64,000 nucleotides of DNA from a virus: positions 33,927 to 97,926 of IMG/VR virus record IMGVR_UViG_3300035698_007208, one strand, 5' to 3'. This document shows positions 38,088 to 45,580 of the stretch, in pieces. The notes beneath the pieces were generated by a model. That model made no database searches, had not been told where the DNA came from, and saw nothing but the letters and a program-made list of their open reading frames with translations. A program made the position numbers and the translations under genes. The stretch's first letter is position 1. Every line of letters begins with the position of its first letter.

Positions 38088-38798
38088 ATGTTTGGTGTGT
38101 ATGGAATGGATAATAGCATAATGCAAGGACCAACTCTTCTTAATTTAAACGACTGGGATTTAGTTAGCAAATACAACGACAATGGTACGTTAACATACTC
38201 TCCTAGTTTCTTAGAAAGAGCAGTACAGGGAAATTATCCTAAGGATGCGTTTTCCAAAGGACAAATAGCTAGTAAAAAATGGCTAATAGAAGAATTACAA
38301 AATTTAGATAATCACAGTTTCGAGAATATTGCCATTTTGGGCTGTTGGATCGGGGCATCAGTTGATTCCTTAGTTGAGGTACTAGACACACAGAGAATAT
38401 ACGGATTTGATTCCGACCCTGTTGCTATAGCCTTTGCAGAAAAACTGAATCAACACCATGTTCAAAACTCTTGGAAGTTTAAGGGAGTAGTTGAAGATGT
38501 AAATATGCTAGATACCAGTACCATGCAAATCCAAATAGGAGGTGAGCTCATAGAGGTGCAGCCCGATATGGTAATTAATACTAGTTGCGAGCACATGGGG
38601 GACGATTGGTTCCACAGTGCAGCACCTACACAGTTAATAGTTATGCAAACTAATAACTTTAAGGAATGGCACGAACACATTAATTGTGTATCAAGTGTTA
38701 AAGAAATGCAGGAGCAATACCCACTAAGTAATACACTTTATGCTGGTGAGCTCATTACCCCATCTTATAACCGCTACATGCAAATTGGAACAAAATGA
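38088..38798 (+). CDS. Class I SAM-dependent methyltransferase-like protein (236 aa)
   Basis: A Rossmann-type motif I (NIAILGCWIGASVDSLVEVL) and motif II acidic end (RIYGFDSDPVAIAFA), with a later MVINTSCEHM, fit a class I methyltransferase fold. The motif I glycine pattern is reduced (GCWIGAS), so activity is not certain. Substrate unknown. The start could be ATG 38106. ATGA coupling with the next gene. Confidence 0.6.
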   Translation: MFGVYGMDNSIMQGPTLLNLNDWDLVSKYNDNGTLTYSPSFLERAVQGNYPKDAFSKGQIASKKWLIEELQNLDNHSFENIAILGCWIGASVDSLVEVLDTQRIYGFDSDPVAIAFAEKLNQHHVQNSWKFKGVVEDVNMLDTSTMQIQIGGELIEVQPDMVINTSCEHMGDDWFHSAAPTQLIVMQTNNFKEWHEHINCVSSVKEMQEQYPLSNTLYAGELITPSYNRYMQIGTK

Positions 38799-39319
38799 CT
38801 ACAGTGATTAATTTATATGGTGGCCCTTCAAGTGGCAAAAGCACACAGGGCGCTGGTTTGTTTTATAAAATGAAAGCAGCAGGATACAGTGTGGAGTTAG
38901 TAAATGAATTTGCTAAAGATGTCGTGTGGGAAGGCAATACCCCAATGCTTCGGGATCAATTATTTATGTTGGCTCACCAAAACCGTAAGCTAGTTAGACT
39001 AGCAGACAAAGTAGATTATATAATAACAGACAGCCCTGTCTTGCTCAGCATCGTGTATCGCCATGTGTATGAAGGGCCTATGTACAGTGACTTAATAGAC
39101 AAGCTAGCATTAGAGTGTTATGGAATGTACAGCAACATTAATGTTATGTTAGAGCGAGGGAATAGCTTTGTTAATGAAGGACGAGCTCAAGATTATGAAC
39201 AGTCGCTAGCAATAGATAATGAAATTATAAAAGTGTTTGAAGAGAACGATGTTGTATATCGTTCTCTCCCAGTTGACGACCAATGTGTGGATAAAATATT
39301 ATTTAATTTGGGAAGGTAA
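38795..39319 (+). CDS. NadR/AAA_28-type P-loop kinase-like ATPase
   Basis: A 174-residue P-loop protein with Walker A GGPSSGKST (9-17), ELVNEFAKDVVWEG after strand 2 and YIITDSPVLL as the Walker B-like strand, as in the NadR kinase/AAA_28 family. NadR-type kinases phosphorylate nicotinamide riboside, but many phage relatives have no known substrate. Given the NadV-NadM genes in the window a link to NAD is tempting but not demonstrated. The 3' end overlaps the convergent minus-strand gene by 21 bases with no terminator between them. Confidence 0.75.
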   Translation: MTTVINLYGGPSSGKSTQGAGLFYKMKAAGYSVELVNEFAKDVVWEGNTPMLRDQLFMLAHQNRKLVRLADKVDYIITDSPVLLSIVYRHVYEGPMYSDLIDKLALECYGMYSNINVMLERGNSFVNEGRAQDYEQSLAIDNEIIKVFEENDVVYRSLPVDDQCVDKILFNLGR

Positions 39320-39544
39320 GTCGTCTTTCCCTTTTGCTTCTATTCTAGCTCGCATTGCAGGAGCGCAATGGTGTTCGTACCAAACGTCACGAACCCTGGC
39401 GGCAGCATCAAAAGCTTTTACACTATCTAAAATAAATCTAGCTAAAATAAAATCCGGAGTATCAGATTGATTTTCTCTATTGTACTTGTTTAACAGTTTT
39501 GTTAGGTCTTGTTTAAAGTGACTTTCTTCTATTATTCTACTCAT
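39299..39544 (-). CDS. Small phage protein of unknown function (81 aa)
   Basis: A helical protein (SRIIEESHFKQDLTKLLNKYNRE, then DFILARFILDSVKAFDAAARVRDVWYEHH). It converges on, and overlaps, the NadR-like gene by 21 bases. No motif. Last gene of the small operon read from the promoter at 40548. Confidence 0.6.
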   Translation of the reverse strand: MSRIIEESHFKQDLTKLLNKYNRENQSDTPDFILARFILDSVKAFDAAARVRDVWYEHHCAPAMRARIEAKGKDDLPSQIK

Positions 39545-39561
39545 AGTTACCCCATATTGTT

Positions 39562-39807
39562 TTAGTTTTCGAATTGTCCGGTATAATTTATAGCACTTAA
39601 TTTTATTTGGGCAAATTCTACCATGTCTATCAGTGCTGCATGTCCTCCATTTTCTCTATTTTTCATGTACCTAATACCGCCGTCATTATGAACTATAACT
39701 TGACTAGCGGCGCGCATTGCACCAAAGTAGGCTATTGCTTCAAGTCTATACACTGGTTCTATTTTATAGACCATCCCTGCACGTATAAAATAAACTGTAG
39801 ATCTCAT
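39562..39807 (-). CDS. Small protein, tail duplicated in neighbour (81 aa)
   Basis: The C-terminal part holds ALIDMVEFAQIKLSA, almost the same as the IDMVEFAEIKLSA end of the upstream gene. At DNA level the shared block is a 38-bp direct repeat (39592-39629). The remaining sequence is unlike the neighbour. Function unknown. It overlaps the upstream gene by 4 bases. Confidence 0.55.
   Translation of the reverse strand: MRSTVYFIRAGMVYKIEPVYRLEAIAYFGAMRAASQVIVHNDGGIRYMKNRENGGHAALIDMVEFAQIKLSAINYTGQFEN
39592..39629 (-). repeat. 38-bp direct repeat, copy 1
   Basis: Matches 39817-39854 at 36 of 38 positions and lies in the 3' coding part of each of two adjacent small genes. This indicates local duplication or gene conversion of the IDMVEFA-IKLSA block. 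Confidence 0.9.
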
Positions 39808-40061
39808 AATGATTTCGCACTTAATTTTATTTCGGCAAATTCTACCATATCTATTGATTTGTTATCAGTTTTTGAATCAGGAACCCTAATGTAAGACACA
39901 GTGCCTAGCTCAACCATCCATATGGTTTCTGCATTCTGTACGGCATTTATATATTTTCTTTTTATCTTATTTCGTTCGGTTTTTACATTATCGGCATCGC
40001 CGATACTAACAGTTTTTACAGAACCATCATTCATTTTGAAATAGTAGTGGGTAGTACTCAT
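39804..40061 (-). CDS. Small protein, tail duplicated in neighbour (85 aa)
   Basis: A beta-rich N-terminal part (HYYFKMNDGSVKTVSIGDADNV) precedes WMVELGTVSYIRVPDS and the duplicated tail IDMVEFAEIKLSA. It overlaps both neighbours by 4 bases (ATGA). Function unknown. Confidence 0.6.
   Translation of the reverse strand: MSTTHYYFKMNDGSVKTVSIGDADNVKTERNKIKRKYINAVQNAETIWMVELGTVSYIRVPDSKTDNKSIDMVEFAEIKLSAKSL
39817..39854 (-). repeat. 38-bp direct repeat, copy 2
   Basis: Second copy of the repeat at 39592-39629, with two mismatches. The copies are 225 bp apart and in the same orientation and frame. Confidence 0.9.
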
Positions 40062-40363
40062 TTTGCTGACTGAAAACTAGGAATGTTTAAGTCTAATTTT
40101 GTCATGCACGTAACAATAACATTGCTTTTAACGACAAAGTTAATTTCACAGTGCTTTCCTTTATATAAGTAGATTTTGTCGTTGATGGGAGACATTCCCC
40201 GTTTGTTGCAAAACCAAGCAGATGCATGCCAATCTATTCTTTCAATGCATCTTTCTGCGATTAAGTTAGGCAAAAACATATCTAAGTTATTAAGTTGGTG
40301 ATCATAAAAGAACAACTTATAACGTTCCATAAACCTTGCTTTAACGTGCTTGGTTGTTTTCAT
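40058..40363 (-). CDS. Protein of unknown function (101 aa)
   Basis: Start taken at ATG 40363 (MKTTKHVKARFMERYKLFF), one base after the stop of the short gene upstream; the longer frame to 40405 would run through that gene. The basic N-terminus and the central RCIERIDWHASAWFCNKRGM suggest a small RNA- or DNA-related protein. Low certainty. Confidence 0.6.
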   Translation of the reverse strand: MKTTKHVKARFMERYKLFFYDHQLNNLDMFLPNLIAERCIERIDWHASAWFCNKRGMSPINDKIYLYKGKHCEINFVVKSNVIVTCMTKLDLNIPSFQSAK

Positions 40364-40364
40364 A

Positions 40365-40520
40365 CTAATAGTCCGTATCGAGCCATAGTTCTTGACCGTC
40401 ATCATCTAATCCACAATAAACCTCACTACTGTACATTGCATTTAGTGCAGAGCTTGCACCAAACAAACAAAAAATGCACAAAGAAGTATAAATCATTTCT
40501 TCTGGTGTTAGCTCAAACAT
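40365..40520 (-). CDS. Small protein, first gene behind a near-consensus promoter (51 aa)
   Basis: A 51-residue frame from ATG 40520 (MFELTPEEMIYTSLCIFCLFGASSAL start, DDDGQELWLDTDY end). A promoter with -10 at 40548-40553 lies just upstream and an AAAAGGAC ribosome site is present. The middle is hydrophobic enough for one membrane segment. The stop TAG is one base from the next ATG, which supports reality. Confidence 0.6.
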   Translation of the reverse strand: MFELTPEEMIYTSLCIFCLFGASSALNAMYSSEVYCGLDDDGQELWLDTDY

Positions 40521-40547
40521 AATACTGTCCTTTTAGTGTAAGTACAC

Positions 40548-40577
40548 ATTATACTGTATTCTTAAGGTATAAGTCAA
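40548..40577 (-). promoter_or_regulatory. Sigma-70-like promoter (TTGACT-18-TATAAT)
   Basis: -35 TTGACT (40572-40577 read in reverse) and a perfect -10 TATAAT (40548-40553). It drives the small-gene operon 40520 to 39299. Confidence 0.85.
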
Positions 40578-40586
40578 CTATAAAAT

Positions 40587-40609
40587 TCATTTATTACCGC
40601 AATAAATGA
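40587..40609 (-). terminator. AT-rich hairpin, probable terminator
   Basis: TCATTTATT and AATAAATGA form a perfect 9-bp stem with a 5-base loop, followed on the minus strand by ATTTTAT. It lies just after the stop of the gene at 40614-40946 and immediately before the next promoter. Confidence 0.55.
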
Positions 40610-40613
40610 CTAA

Positions 40614-40946
40614 CTAACAATATTTAGAAAATATACTATCGGTTCCTGTTTTTATAGTCTTGTGTACTTGATCTAAATCTAATGTTATTTCAATTAGTTT
40701 AACGTGACCTTTAGTATTATACTCGCTTAAAAACTCTTCTAGCGCCTCAAATGTAAAGTTTTCCTTTATACGGTCAGTCCTGAATTCAACAATTCTTCCA
40801 GTGCTAAAAGTTACGTCTATTTTTTCAATAAATTCCTTAGGAATCTCGGTAGGGTTAACGTCACCAAGTAAACTTTTACTAATATCATTGTTTACTTTTT
40901 TAGTCGACCTACCAAGAAGTACAATCCTAGCGAAGTTTTTTTCCAT
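40614..40946 (-). CDS. Protein of unknown function (110 aa)
   Basis: Start taken at ATG 40946 (MEKNFARIVLLGRSTKKV) after AAGAAGAA, overlapping the previous gene by 1-3 bases; the frame extends further upstream but only through that gene. A short alpha/beta pattern (IDVTFSTGRIVEFRTDRI, FEALEEFLSEYN). Conserved in position near the VWA/MoxR genes, but no known domain. Confidence 0.6.
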   Translation of the reverse strand: MEKNFARIVLLGRSTKKVNNDISKSLLGDVNPTEIPKEFIEKIDVTFSTGRIVEFRTDRIKENFTFEALEEFLSEYNTKGHVKLIEITLDLDQVHKTIKTGTDSIFSKYC

Positions 40947-40947
40947 A

Positions 40948-41565
40948 CTATTCTTCTTTTGATGGACGACCTGGTCCACGTTTCGGCTTAAGATCAGGAT
41001 CAAGCTCGTAGGCTTTTGCTTTCTTTGTTTTTGCATCAACTAACAATGCGGCTGCATCAGCTTCAAGTAATTGTGACTGTGTTAACAGTCCGGCAGCAAT
41101 ATCAGCAGGGGAAGCATCTAGTTGAGTTGGTTCTACGTTAGTACTTTGAGAACTTTGAGAACTTTCATTTAGCGTGGCAGGATCAACGTCCCGAGCAAGT
41201 GGTGGATTGGATCCGTTAATTTTCTTTCTAATTTCTAAATTAACTTCCCGTAGTGGCAATGAGTCTGATGGAGTGGGAGTCATATGCACCATATCAACAC
41301 TAACTTTATTAATTTTTCGAGTTTGATGTAAATTGGTAAGCATGTTAGACCCGTCATTAAATTGACGCCTATTTAATACTTCACTAATTTCGTTTGACTC
41401 TTGTCCTTCAGCACTTTGAATTACGTTCATTAGTGCATCGTGATCTGCATCTGGTAATGATCCTGTTTCAATTACCAAGCAATTATCAGGTTCTGTTGGT
41501 ACTTCTCTAAATAAAATAACACAAGGTTTTTCACCAACCTTTCCAACGTGCTTTACTACTGTCAT
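40948..41565 (-). CDS. Protein with C-terminal AT-hook-like motif (205 aa)
   Basis: The N-terminal 100 residues form a compact domain (VVKHVGKVGEKPCVILFREVPTEPDNCLVIE...LPDADHDALMNVIQSAEGQ). A Ser/Pro/Thr-rich linker and an Ala-rich helix follow, then LKPKRGPGRPSKEE at the end, where the GRP core matches an AT-hook. This suggests DNA binding. Start overlaps the neighbour by one base. I know similar proteins of T4-like marine phages but no function. Confidence 0.6.
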   Translation of the reverse strand: MTVVKHVGKVGEKPCVILFREVPTEPDNCLVIETGSLPDADHDALMNVIQSAEGQESNEISEVLNRRQFNDGSNMLTNLHQTRKINKVSVDMVHMTPTPSDSLPLREVNLEIRKKINGSNPPLARDVDPATLNESSQSSQSTNVEPTQLDASPADIAAGLLTQSQLLEADAAALLVDAKTKKAKAYELDPDLKPKRGPGRPSKEE

Positions 41566-41798
41566 TATTCTGACTCCTGTTCTAGAGCAGCCTGTGCTGC
41601 ATTTTGTTGTTCTTCCACATAAGTTAAGAAAGCGTTTAGTTTGTCATAAACAGTACCAACTTGTGAAAGTTCGCCGCCTTTAAATGCGCCTCGTTGTGTG
41701 GCTATGTCAACAACCTGCCTTAGTGTAGCCAAATCGGCCAAATTAATTCCTTCGGGTTGCTCGTCTTCACTATTTGGTTGTACTTCTTCTTGGGTCAT
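41565..41798 (-). CDS. Small conserved T4-like marine phage protein (77 aa)
   Basis: Contains LADLATLRQVVDIATQRGAFKGGELSQVGTVYDKLNAFL, a helical pattern that recurs in T4-like cyanophage proteins of this size and position. An AGGAGTG ribosome site precedes ATG 41798. Function unknown; it is likely a partner of the two genes downstream. Confidence 0.7.
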   Translation of the reverse strand: MTQEEVQPNSEDEQPEGINLADLATLRQVVDIATQRGAFKGGELSQVGTVYDKLNAFLTYVEEQQNAAQAALEQESE

Positions 41799-41849
41799 AT
41801 AATGACACTCCTGTTATATTGTGTTGTATCTACTATTTACTACTGTAAT

Positions 41850-41861
41850 GCAATATATTGC
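41850..41861. promoter_or_regulatory. 12-bp palindrome, possible operator
   Basis: GCAATATATTGC is a perfect palindrome in the intergenic region upstream of the gene at 41565-41798. No convincing promoter core could be placed, so its role is uncertain. Confidence 0.3.
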
Positions 41862-41876
41862 TATAATAGTGGCAGG

Positions 41877-41912
41877 AAAGTAGAAAGCAACATTACTTTT
41901 GCTTTCTACTTT
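41877..41912 (-). terminator. 12-bp stem hairpin downstream of the VWA gene
   Basis: AAAGTAGAAAGC and GCTTTCTACTTT form a perfect 12-bp stem with a 12-base loop, 24 bases past the stop at 41937. No long T-run follows, so it may stabilise the mRNA end or act with Rho. Confidence 0.6.
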
Positions 41913-41936
41913 GTATTCCAAGGACTTAGTCTGTTA

Positions 41937-43346
41937 TTAAGAAGACTTTTTATTTTGGTGGGAATATGGAACGGTGACTCCATATGGTGCTTTTGGAGAA
42001 GTACCATCCTTTTTACCATGTACAATAAATAATGTTTCACAGTAATGTTCATCTCCCCAACCACCATATGGGTACCCATCTGTAAACATGATAAACTTTT
42101 TAGGCTCAATCCCCTCACTTTTCATAAATTCCCAGTTAGGCAAGAAATCAGTGCCACCAAATCCAGCTAATTCATAATCTAATAAGCCTTCTTGGTTAGC
42201 TTCAGTAAATTTTTGTGGGTTATGCACTTCAGTATCAAAGCACCAAAGACTTAAACTAAACTCTGGGTATGATTCCATAATACCATTAACTTCAGAGAGG
42301 AAGTCTCTTAACATTTCTTTACTAATACTGCCAGAAGTATCAATTGCAATTGCAACATCAATAGTTTCATCATTATCCATTCCTGGCAAGTAAATTCCTT
42401 GATCCATTCCTTTCCTGCTAAATCGCATAAAATTATAATCATTCTTAATTATACTTTTAATTTCCATAGCAAGATACTCACGCCAATCAATTTGCGGATT
42501 AAGCAAGTGATCAAGCATTCGCTTAACACCACCTGGTAAATTACTTGCTCCAGCAGCTTGCGCGGCTTGTATAACAGCATTTCGGAAGTTGTTTGCTATT
42601 TGCTCCTTCTCTTCCTCAGTGTATCTAGCCGGGCCGCTTTCACCATTTTCGCCATCCTCGCCATCAGAACCTTCATCGTCACCAGCACCACGGTCCATGT
42701 GTGTGTCCATTAATACTTGTCCGCCTGTGCCTTGTCCACCATTTTTTCGAGCTTCATCATACAACATATCATATACGTTTTCTGATGTCATTCCTTTATA
42801 TTTACTATCGTAGCAAATATTAATGAGTGTAATTTTAGTACCAATTTTACCTTCAACTAGTTCATAATTGATAACATAGTCATTTGCTATGTTCCATAAT
42901 ATTGGAATTCTGTCACCTCGTCTGTCACCGTCCATGTGGTCATACACGCAATGCATTACCTCGTGGCCTACTAGGAACACAGTTTCTTGATCACTTAATG
43001 CAGCAACAAAATTGCGATTGTAGTAAAAATACTTACCATCTGTGCCAGCAGTTTGAATTTGTCCGCCTGGCCAGTCAGTGGCGTCCCTTAGTATAAGACG
43101 AGTTGCTAAGTTTCCAAAAAACGGCGCATCCATTAACATACCGATTCGCGCTTTAATTAGTTTACGTTCAATTTGGGTTGCTGTTAGCTCAGTAACTGGT
43201 ATATTGAGTGGAGGTGGTTGATTTGGGTCTTGTGCATCGCCTGCATTATGGCCGGCAGTAGTGGTAGGAGTAGATGATTTAGCCTCACTAAATGTGTAGC
43301 TTTTTTTAGCGTAGCTGTTGCGTAATCTTCTGTTTATCCTTGGCAT
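41937..43346 (-). CDS. VWA-domain protein with metallopeptidase-like N-terminus (469 aa)
   Basis: The N-terminal half (about 55-300) carries an HExxH zinc motif (H128-E-V-M-H132, in GHEVMHCVYDH), as in the putative metallopeptidase part of VWA-like proteins. An acidic Gly/Asp/Glu linker lies around 219-240. The C-terminal half is a von Willebrand A domain with the MIDAS motif DTSGS (336-340) and a later FGGTDF and FTDGYP. It pairs with the MoxR ATPase at 43520-44644. MoxR-VWA pairs act as metal-dependent chaperones or activators. In T4-like marine phages their target is unknown. Confidence 0.85.
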   Translation of the reverse strand: MPRINRRLRNSYAKKSYTFSEAKSSTPTTTAGHNAGDAQDPNQPPPLNIPVTELTATQIERKLIKARIGMLMDAPFFGNLATRLILRDATDWPGGQIQTAGTDGKYFYYNRNFVAALSDQETVFLVGHEVMHCVYDHMDGDRRGDRIPILWNIANDYVINYELVEGKIGTKITLINICYDSKYKGMTSENVYDMLYDEARKNGGQGTGGQVLMDTHMDRGAGDDEGSDGEDGENGESGPARYTEEEKEQIANNFRNAVIQAAQAAGASNLPGGVKRMLDHLLNPQIDWREYLAMEIKSIIKNDYNFMRFSRKGMDQGIYLPGMDNDETIDVAIAIDTSGSISKEMLRDFLSEVNGIMESYPEFSLSLWCFDTEVHNPQKFTEANQEGLLDYELAGFGGTDFLPNWEFMKSEGIEPKKFIMFTDGYPYGGWGDEHYCETLFIVHGKKDGTSPKAPYGVTVPYSHQNKKSS

Positions 43347-43375
43347 GATTGTTCCTTATTAATGTATATGTATAT

Positions 43376-43403
43376 ATTATAGCATGATTTATAGTGCAGT
43401 CAA
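43376..43403 (-). promoter_or_regulatory. Sigma-70-like promoter (TTGACT-16-TATAAT)
   Basis: -35 TTGACT (43398-43403) and -10 TATAAT (43376-43381), preceded by TGC as an extended -10. A leader of about 23 bases with AAGGAAC precedes ATG 43346. Confidence 0.85.
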
Positions 43404-43431
43404 CATTATAATTTAACCTACCATGCGATCA

Positions 43432-43456
43432 AATTAAAAAGCCCTGTTGCCAGGGC
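43432..43456 (-). terminator. Intrinsic terminator after moxR-like gene
   Basis: The minus strand reads GCCCTGGCAACAGGGC followed by TTTTTAATTT: a 6-bp GC stem, 4-base loop and T-run. It separates the MoxR gene from the VWA gene promoter. Confidence 0.88.
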
Positions 43457-43519
43457 CCAAAACCTTATGCTATATAGTAGGAGTAACATAGGTAGGCGCA
43501 CAAGGTTTATGCTTGTTAC

Positions 43520-44644
43520 TTAAACAATTAAGTCTAAGTATTCTCGGTTAAACGTATCCATTAATTCTGTATCAAGGACCTTGCGGAAGTTGAAACGGAT
43601 TTGGTAGTCTTTCATCATTGTTTGGAACAATAACACTACCATTTCAGGATTAAAGTTATTAAATGCAAATCTAGACACGTTATTGATATACTTATAGCAT
43701 GCTTCAAGACCTTCATTTTTAAAGATTTCGTTAATTTCGTAAGCCATGCTTACAGTTAACGTGTATTTAGCTGAAATCTCTTCAGCTACTTTGCCTTCAA
43801 GTTTTGTTACTTTTCCTGCAAGGATGTCTGAAGGATTGGGAAGAAACGCTGCAATTTTTCGGTGTTCTCCAAATTTTGCAGCAACACCTTCACCAACTGC
43901 ACCAGCAATTTCAGTTTTTTGTTCAGTATCTGATGCAGCATGGAAGCTAGGAATTTTTAGCATTTCATTAACATAAACCCAAGAACGGGGAGTTGCAAAA
44001 GCATGCCCACTGCTTGTAGGATTAAAGTTAAACAAGTCTTGTTTAGCAAAAGACATGTAACCAATAATCTCAGGAGCAATATTGTTCATCAGCGCCCACT
44101 GTCTCCAATCTTTAAAGTTAACTTCCATTTCAATATGGCGGAAACGGTTAGCTAATGGAGAAGGCATTTTGTATGTGGTGCCACGGTCAGTATCTCTGTT
44201 ACCAGCTGCCACAATGCGTACATTGTCTGGTAGTAAATATTGACCAATTCTTTTGTTAAGAACTAATTGGTATGCTGCGGCTTGTACACTTTGCGGAGCA
44301 CTGTTCATTTCATCTAGGAAAAGTATAACAGTATCGTATTGGGCTGCTAATTCAGCAGAGGGTAAGTCAACAGGCGGCGCCCATTCCATTTGATTTGTTT
44401 CGTTATTACGGAAAGGATATCCGCGAAGATCAGTTGGTTCCATTAAAGCCAAGCGTAGATCAATAATTAATACTTTTTCACCTAATCCATTAGATGGATC
44501 TTTACCAAGGTCGGCAACCATCTCGCTTTTACCAATACCTGGCGGTCCCCAAATAAACATTGGGCGATTAGCTAGCATGGCGCGAAGAATAATTGGTTTT
44601 GCTTGTGATGGGCGTGCTGTTAATGACTGTATTGCATTTGACAT
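43520..44644 (-). CDS. MoxR-family AAA+ ATPase (374 aa)
   Basis: Walker A GPPGIGKS (33-40), Walker B ILFLDEMNSA (107-116), sensor 1 RIVAAGNRDTDRG and a MPSPLANRF arginine-finger region fit the MoxR AAA+ family. It acts as a hexameric ATP-driven remodeller, normally with a VWA partner; here the partner is the next gene downstream, which has its own promoter. Length is normal. A perfect-consensus early promoter and AGGAGTAAC ribosome site suggest high expression, which fits a takeover or assembly-chaperone role. The target is unknown. Confidence 0.87.
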   Translation of the reverse strand: MSNAIQSLTARPSQAKPIILRAMLANRPMFIWGPPGIGKSEMVADLGKDPSNGLGEKVLIIDLRLALMEPTDLRGYPFRNNETNQMEWAPPVDLPSAELAAQYDTVILFLDEMNSAPQSVQAAAYQLVLNKRIGQYLLPDNVRIVAAGNRDTDRGTTYKMPSPLANRFRHIEMEVNFKDWRQWALMNNIAPEIIGYMSFAKQDLFNFNPTSSGHAFATPRSWVYVNEMLKIPSFHAASDTEQKTEIAGAVGEGVAAKFGEHRKIAAFLPNPSDILAGKVTKLEGKVAEEISAKYTLTVSMAYEINEIFKNEGLEACYKYINNVSRFAFNNFNPEMVVLLFQTMMKDYQIRFNFRKVLDTELMDTFNREYLDLIV

Positions 44645-44714
44645 TTTGTTACTCCTAGTATTGTGCCTATTTAAATATTTACTAAAGTCCTATGTGTCTT
44701 TAGTACTTAAACCT

Positions 44715-44743
44715 ATTATAGCATCAATGTTTTAACATGTCAA
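44715..44743 (-). promoter_or_regulatory. Perfect-consensus sigma-70 promoter (TTGACA-17-TATAAT)
   Basis: TTGACA (44738-44743), 17-base spacer, TATAAT (44715-44720), preceded by TGC. This is the strongest promoter match in the window. It lies about 70 bases before the MoxR ATG. Confidence 0.93.
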
Positions 44744-44768
44744 CTATAAATGTGTTAATAATTAAAAG

Positions 44769-45332
44769 TTAACGTACATTAATATTAATTGTAATCATTT
44801 CACCAACGTTAGGTGCAGTATACCGTTTAACTGTGTACTGTTGGCCTTGTATTTCTATTAAAACATTGAAGTATTGTAGCTCATCTTCAATTTGCGGAAC
44901 ATTTACCCAACTAACAACTTCACGACAATGGAGGTTGGAATTTTGGCGGTTACGGGATGATTGGTTTCCCACACTATTACCTAACAGTCCACCTAGCACC
45001 ATTGCAATGTCAGTGCCACTGCCACCGCCAATTTGACTCCCTACTCCAATGCCAATTGCAGTGCCTATTAGTCCTTGGGGACTGCCAAATAATCCGTTAG
45101 ACCCACGCTCAATAAGCCCATCACTGCGCCTTGCTGTTCTAACGTTGTCACAGATGGTTTCCTGCGCAGCAACCCGCTCGTAACGTACTACACTGGTATA
45201 AATAGGGTCTACTCTTAATACAAGGCCTTTATTTTGGCCGGCACTAGCTGAAGCAGGAATGGCAATTGTTACTATAGTGACTATTGTAAAACTTAATATT
45301 CCAATAAATCTGTTAAACTCTTTTATATACAT
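44769..45332 (-). CDS. Secreted glycine-zipper protein, 17-kDa surface-antigen-like (187 aa)
   Basis: An N-terminal signal peptide (hydrophobic FIGILSFTIVTIVTIAIPASASA, residues 9-31) precedes a mature protein with a glycine-zipper segment (GLIGTAIGIGVGSQIGGG...MVLGGLLGNSVG, about 87-120) as in the Rickettsia 17-kDa antigen/SlyB family. The zipper can span or cluster in the outer membrane. There is no lipobox Cys, so it is not a lipoprotein. It is driven by its own early promoter. It may alter the host envelope or block superinfection, but that is inference. Confidence 0.75.
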   Translation of the reverse strand: MYIKEFNRFIGILSFTIVTIVTIAIPASASAGQNKGLVLRVDPIYTSVVRYERVAAQETICDNVRTARRSDGLIERGSNGLFGSPQGLIGTAIGIGVGSQIGGGSGTDIAMVLGGLLGNSVGNQSSRNRQNSNLHCREVVSWVNVPQIEDELQYFNVLIEIQGQQYTVKRYTAPNVGEMITININVR

Positions 45333-45361
45333 GATATTCCCTTAGTGATTTATAATATCAC

Positions 45362-45389
45362 ATAATAGCATATAATCTACTTATGTCAA
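45362..45389 (-). promoter_or_regulatory. Sigma-70-like promoter (TTGACA-16-TATTAT)
   Basis: TTGACA (45384-45389) and -10 TATTAT (45362-45367), preceded by TGC. A GTGAT/ATCAC inverted repeat lies just downstream, in the leader of the secreted-protein gene. Confidence 0.82.
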
Positions 45390-45449
45390 CACTAAAAATC
45401 TTAGCAAAACAGTAAGTCACCAGTCTTATATACATTATATTTGTGCTTG

Positions 45450-45457
45450 TATAAATA
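45450..45457 (+). promoter_or_regulatory. T4-type late promoter box TATAAATA
   Basis: An exact late consensus at the start of a 120-base stretch with no recognisable gene. An ATG three bases downstream opens only a 10-codon frame. The box probably serves the endonuclease and zinc-ribbon genes. Confidence 0.6.
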
Positions 45458-45524
45458 CATATGAAGGCAACAAGTCTTCACCAACTGAATTAAACAATTA
45501 AGCGTCTATTCAGTACGCTGTAAA

Positions 45525-45532
45525 GATAAATA
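45525..45532 (+). promoter_or_regulatory. Late promoter-like box GATAAATA
   Basis: A second late-type box upstream of the homing endonuclease ATG at 45581. Confidence 0.45.
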
Positions 45533-45580
45533 ATATTACAGATTTTAAACATTAGCCTGCTAATCTGTCGGCCTAACTAT

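Noticed and set aside
40363-40405. Upstream start (40405) for the 101-residue gene
   Set aside because: The extension overlaps a 51-residue gene that has its own promoter and ribosome site and stops one base before ATG 40363.
45333-45580. Group I intron or tRNA in the 248-base gap before the endonuclease
   Set aside because: I see promoter elements and small inverted repeats but no conserved intron core, exon continuity or cloverleaf.
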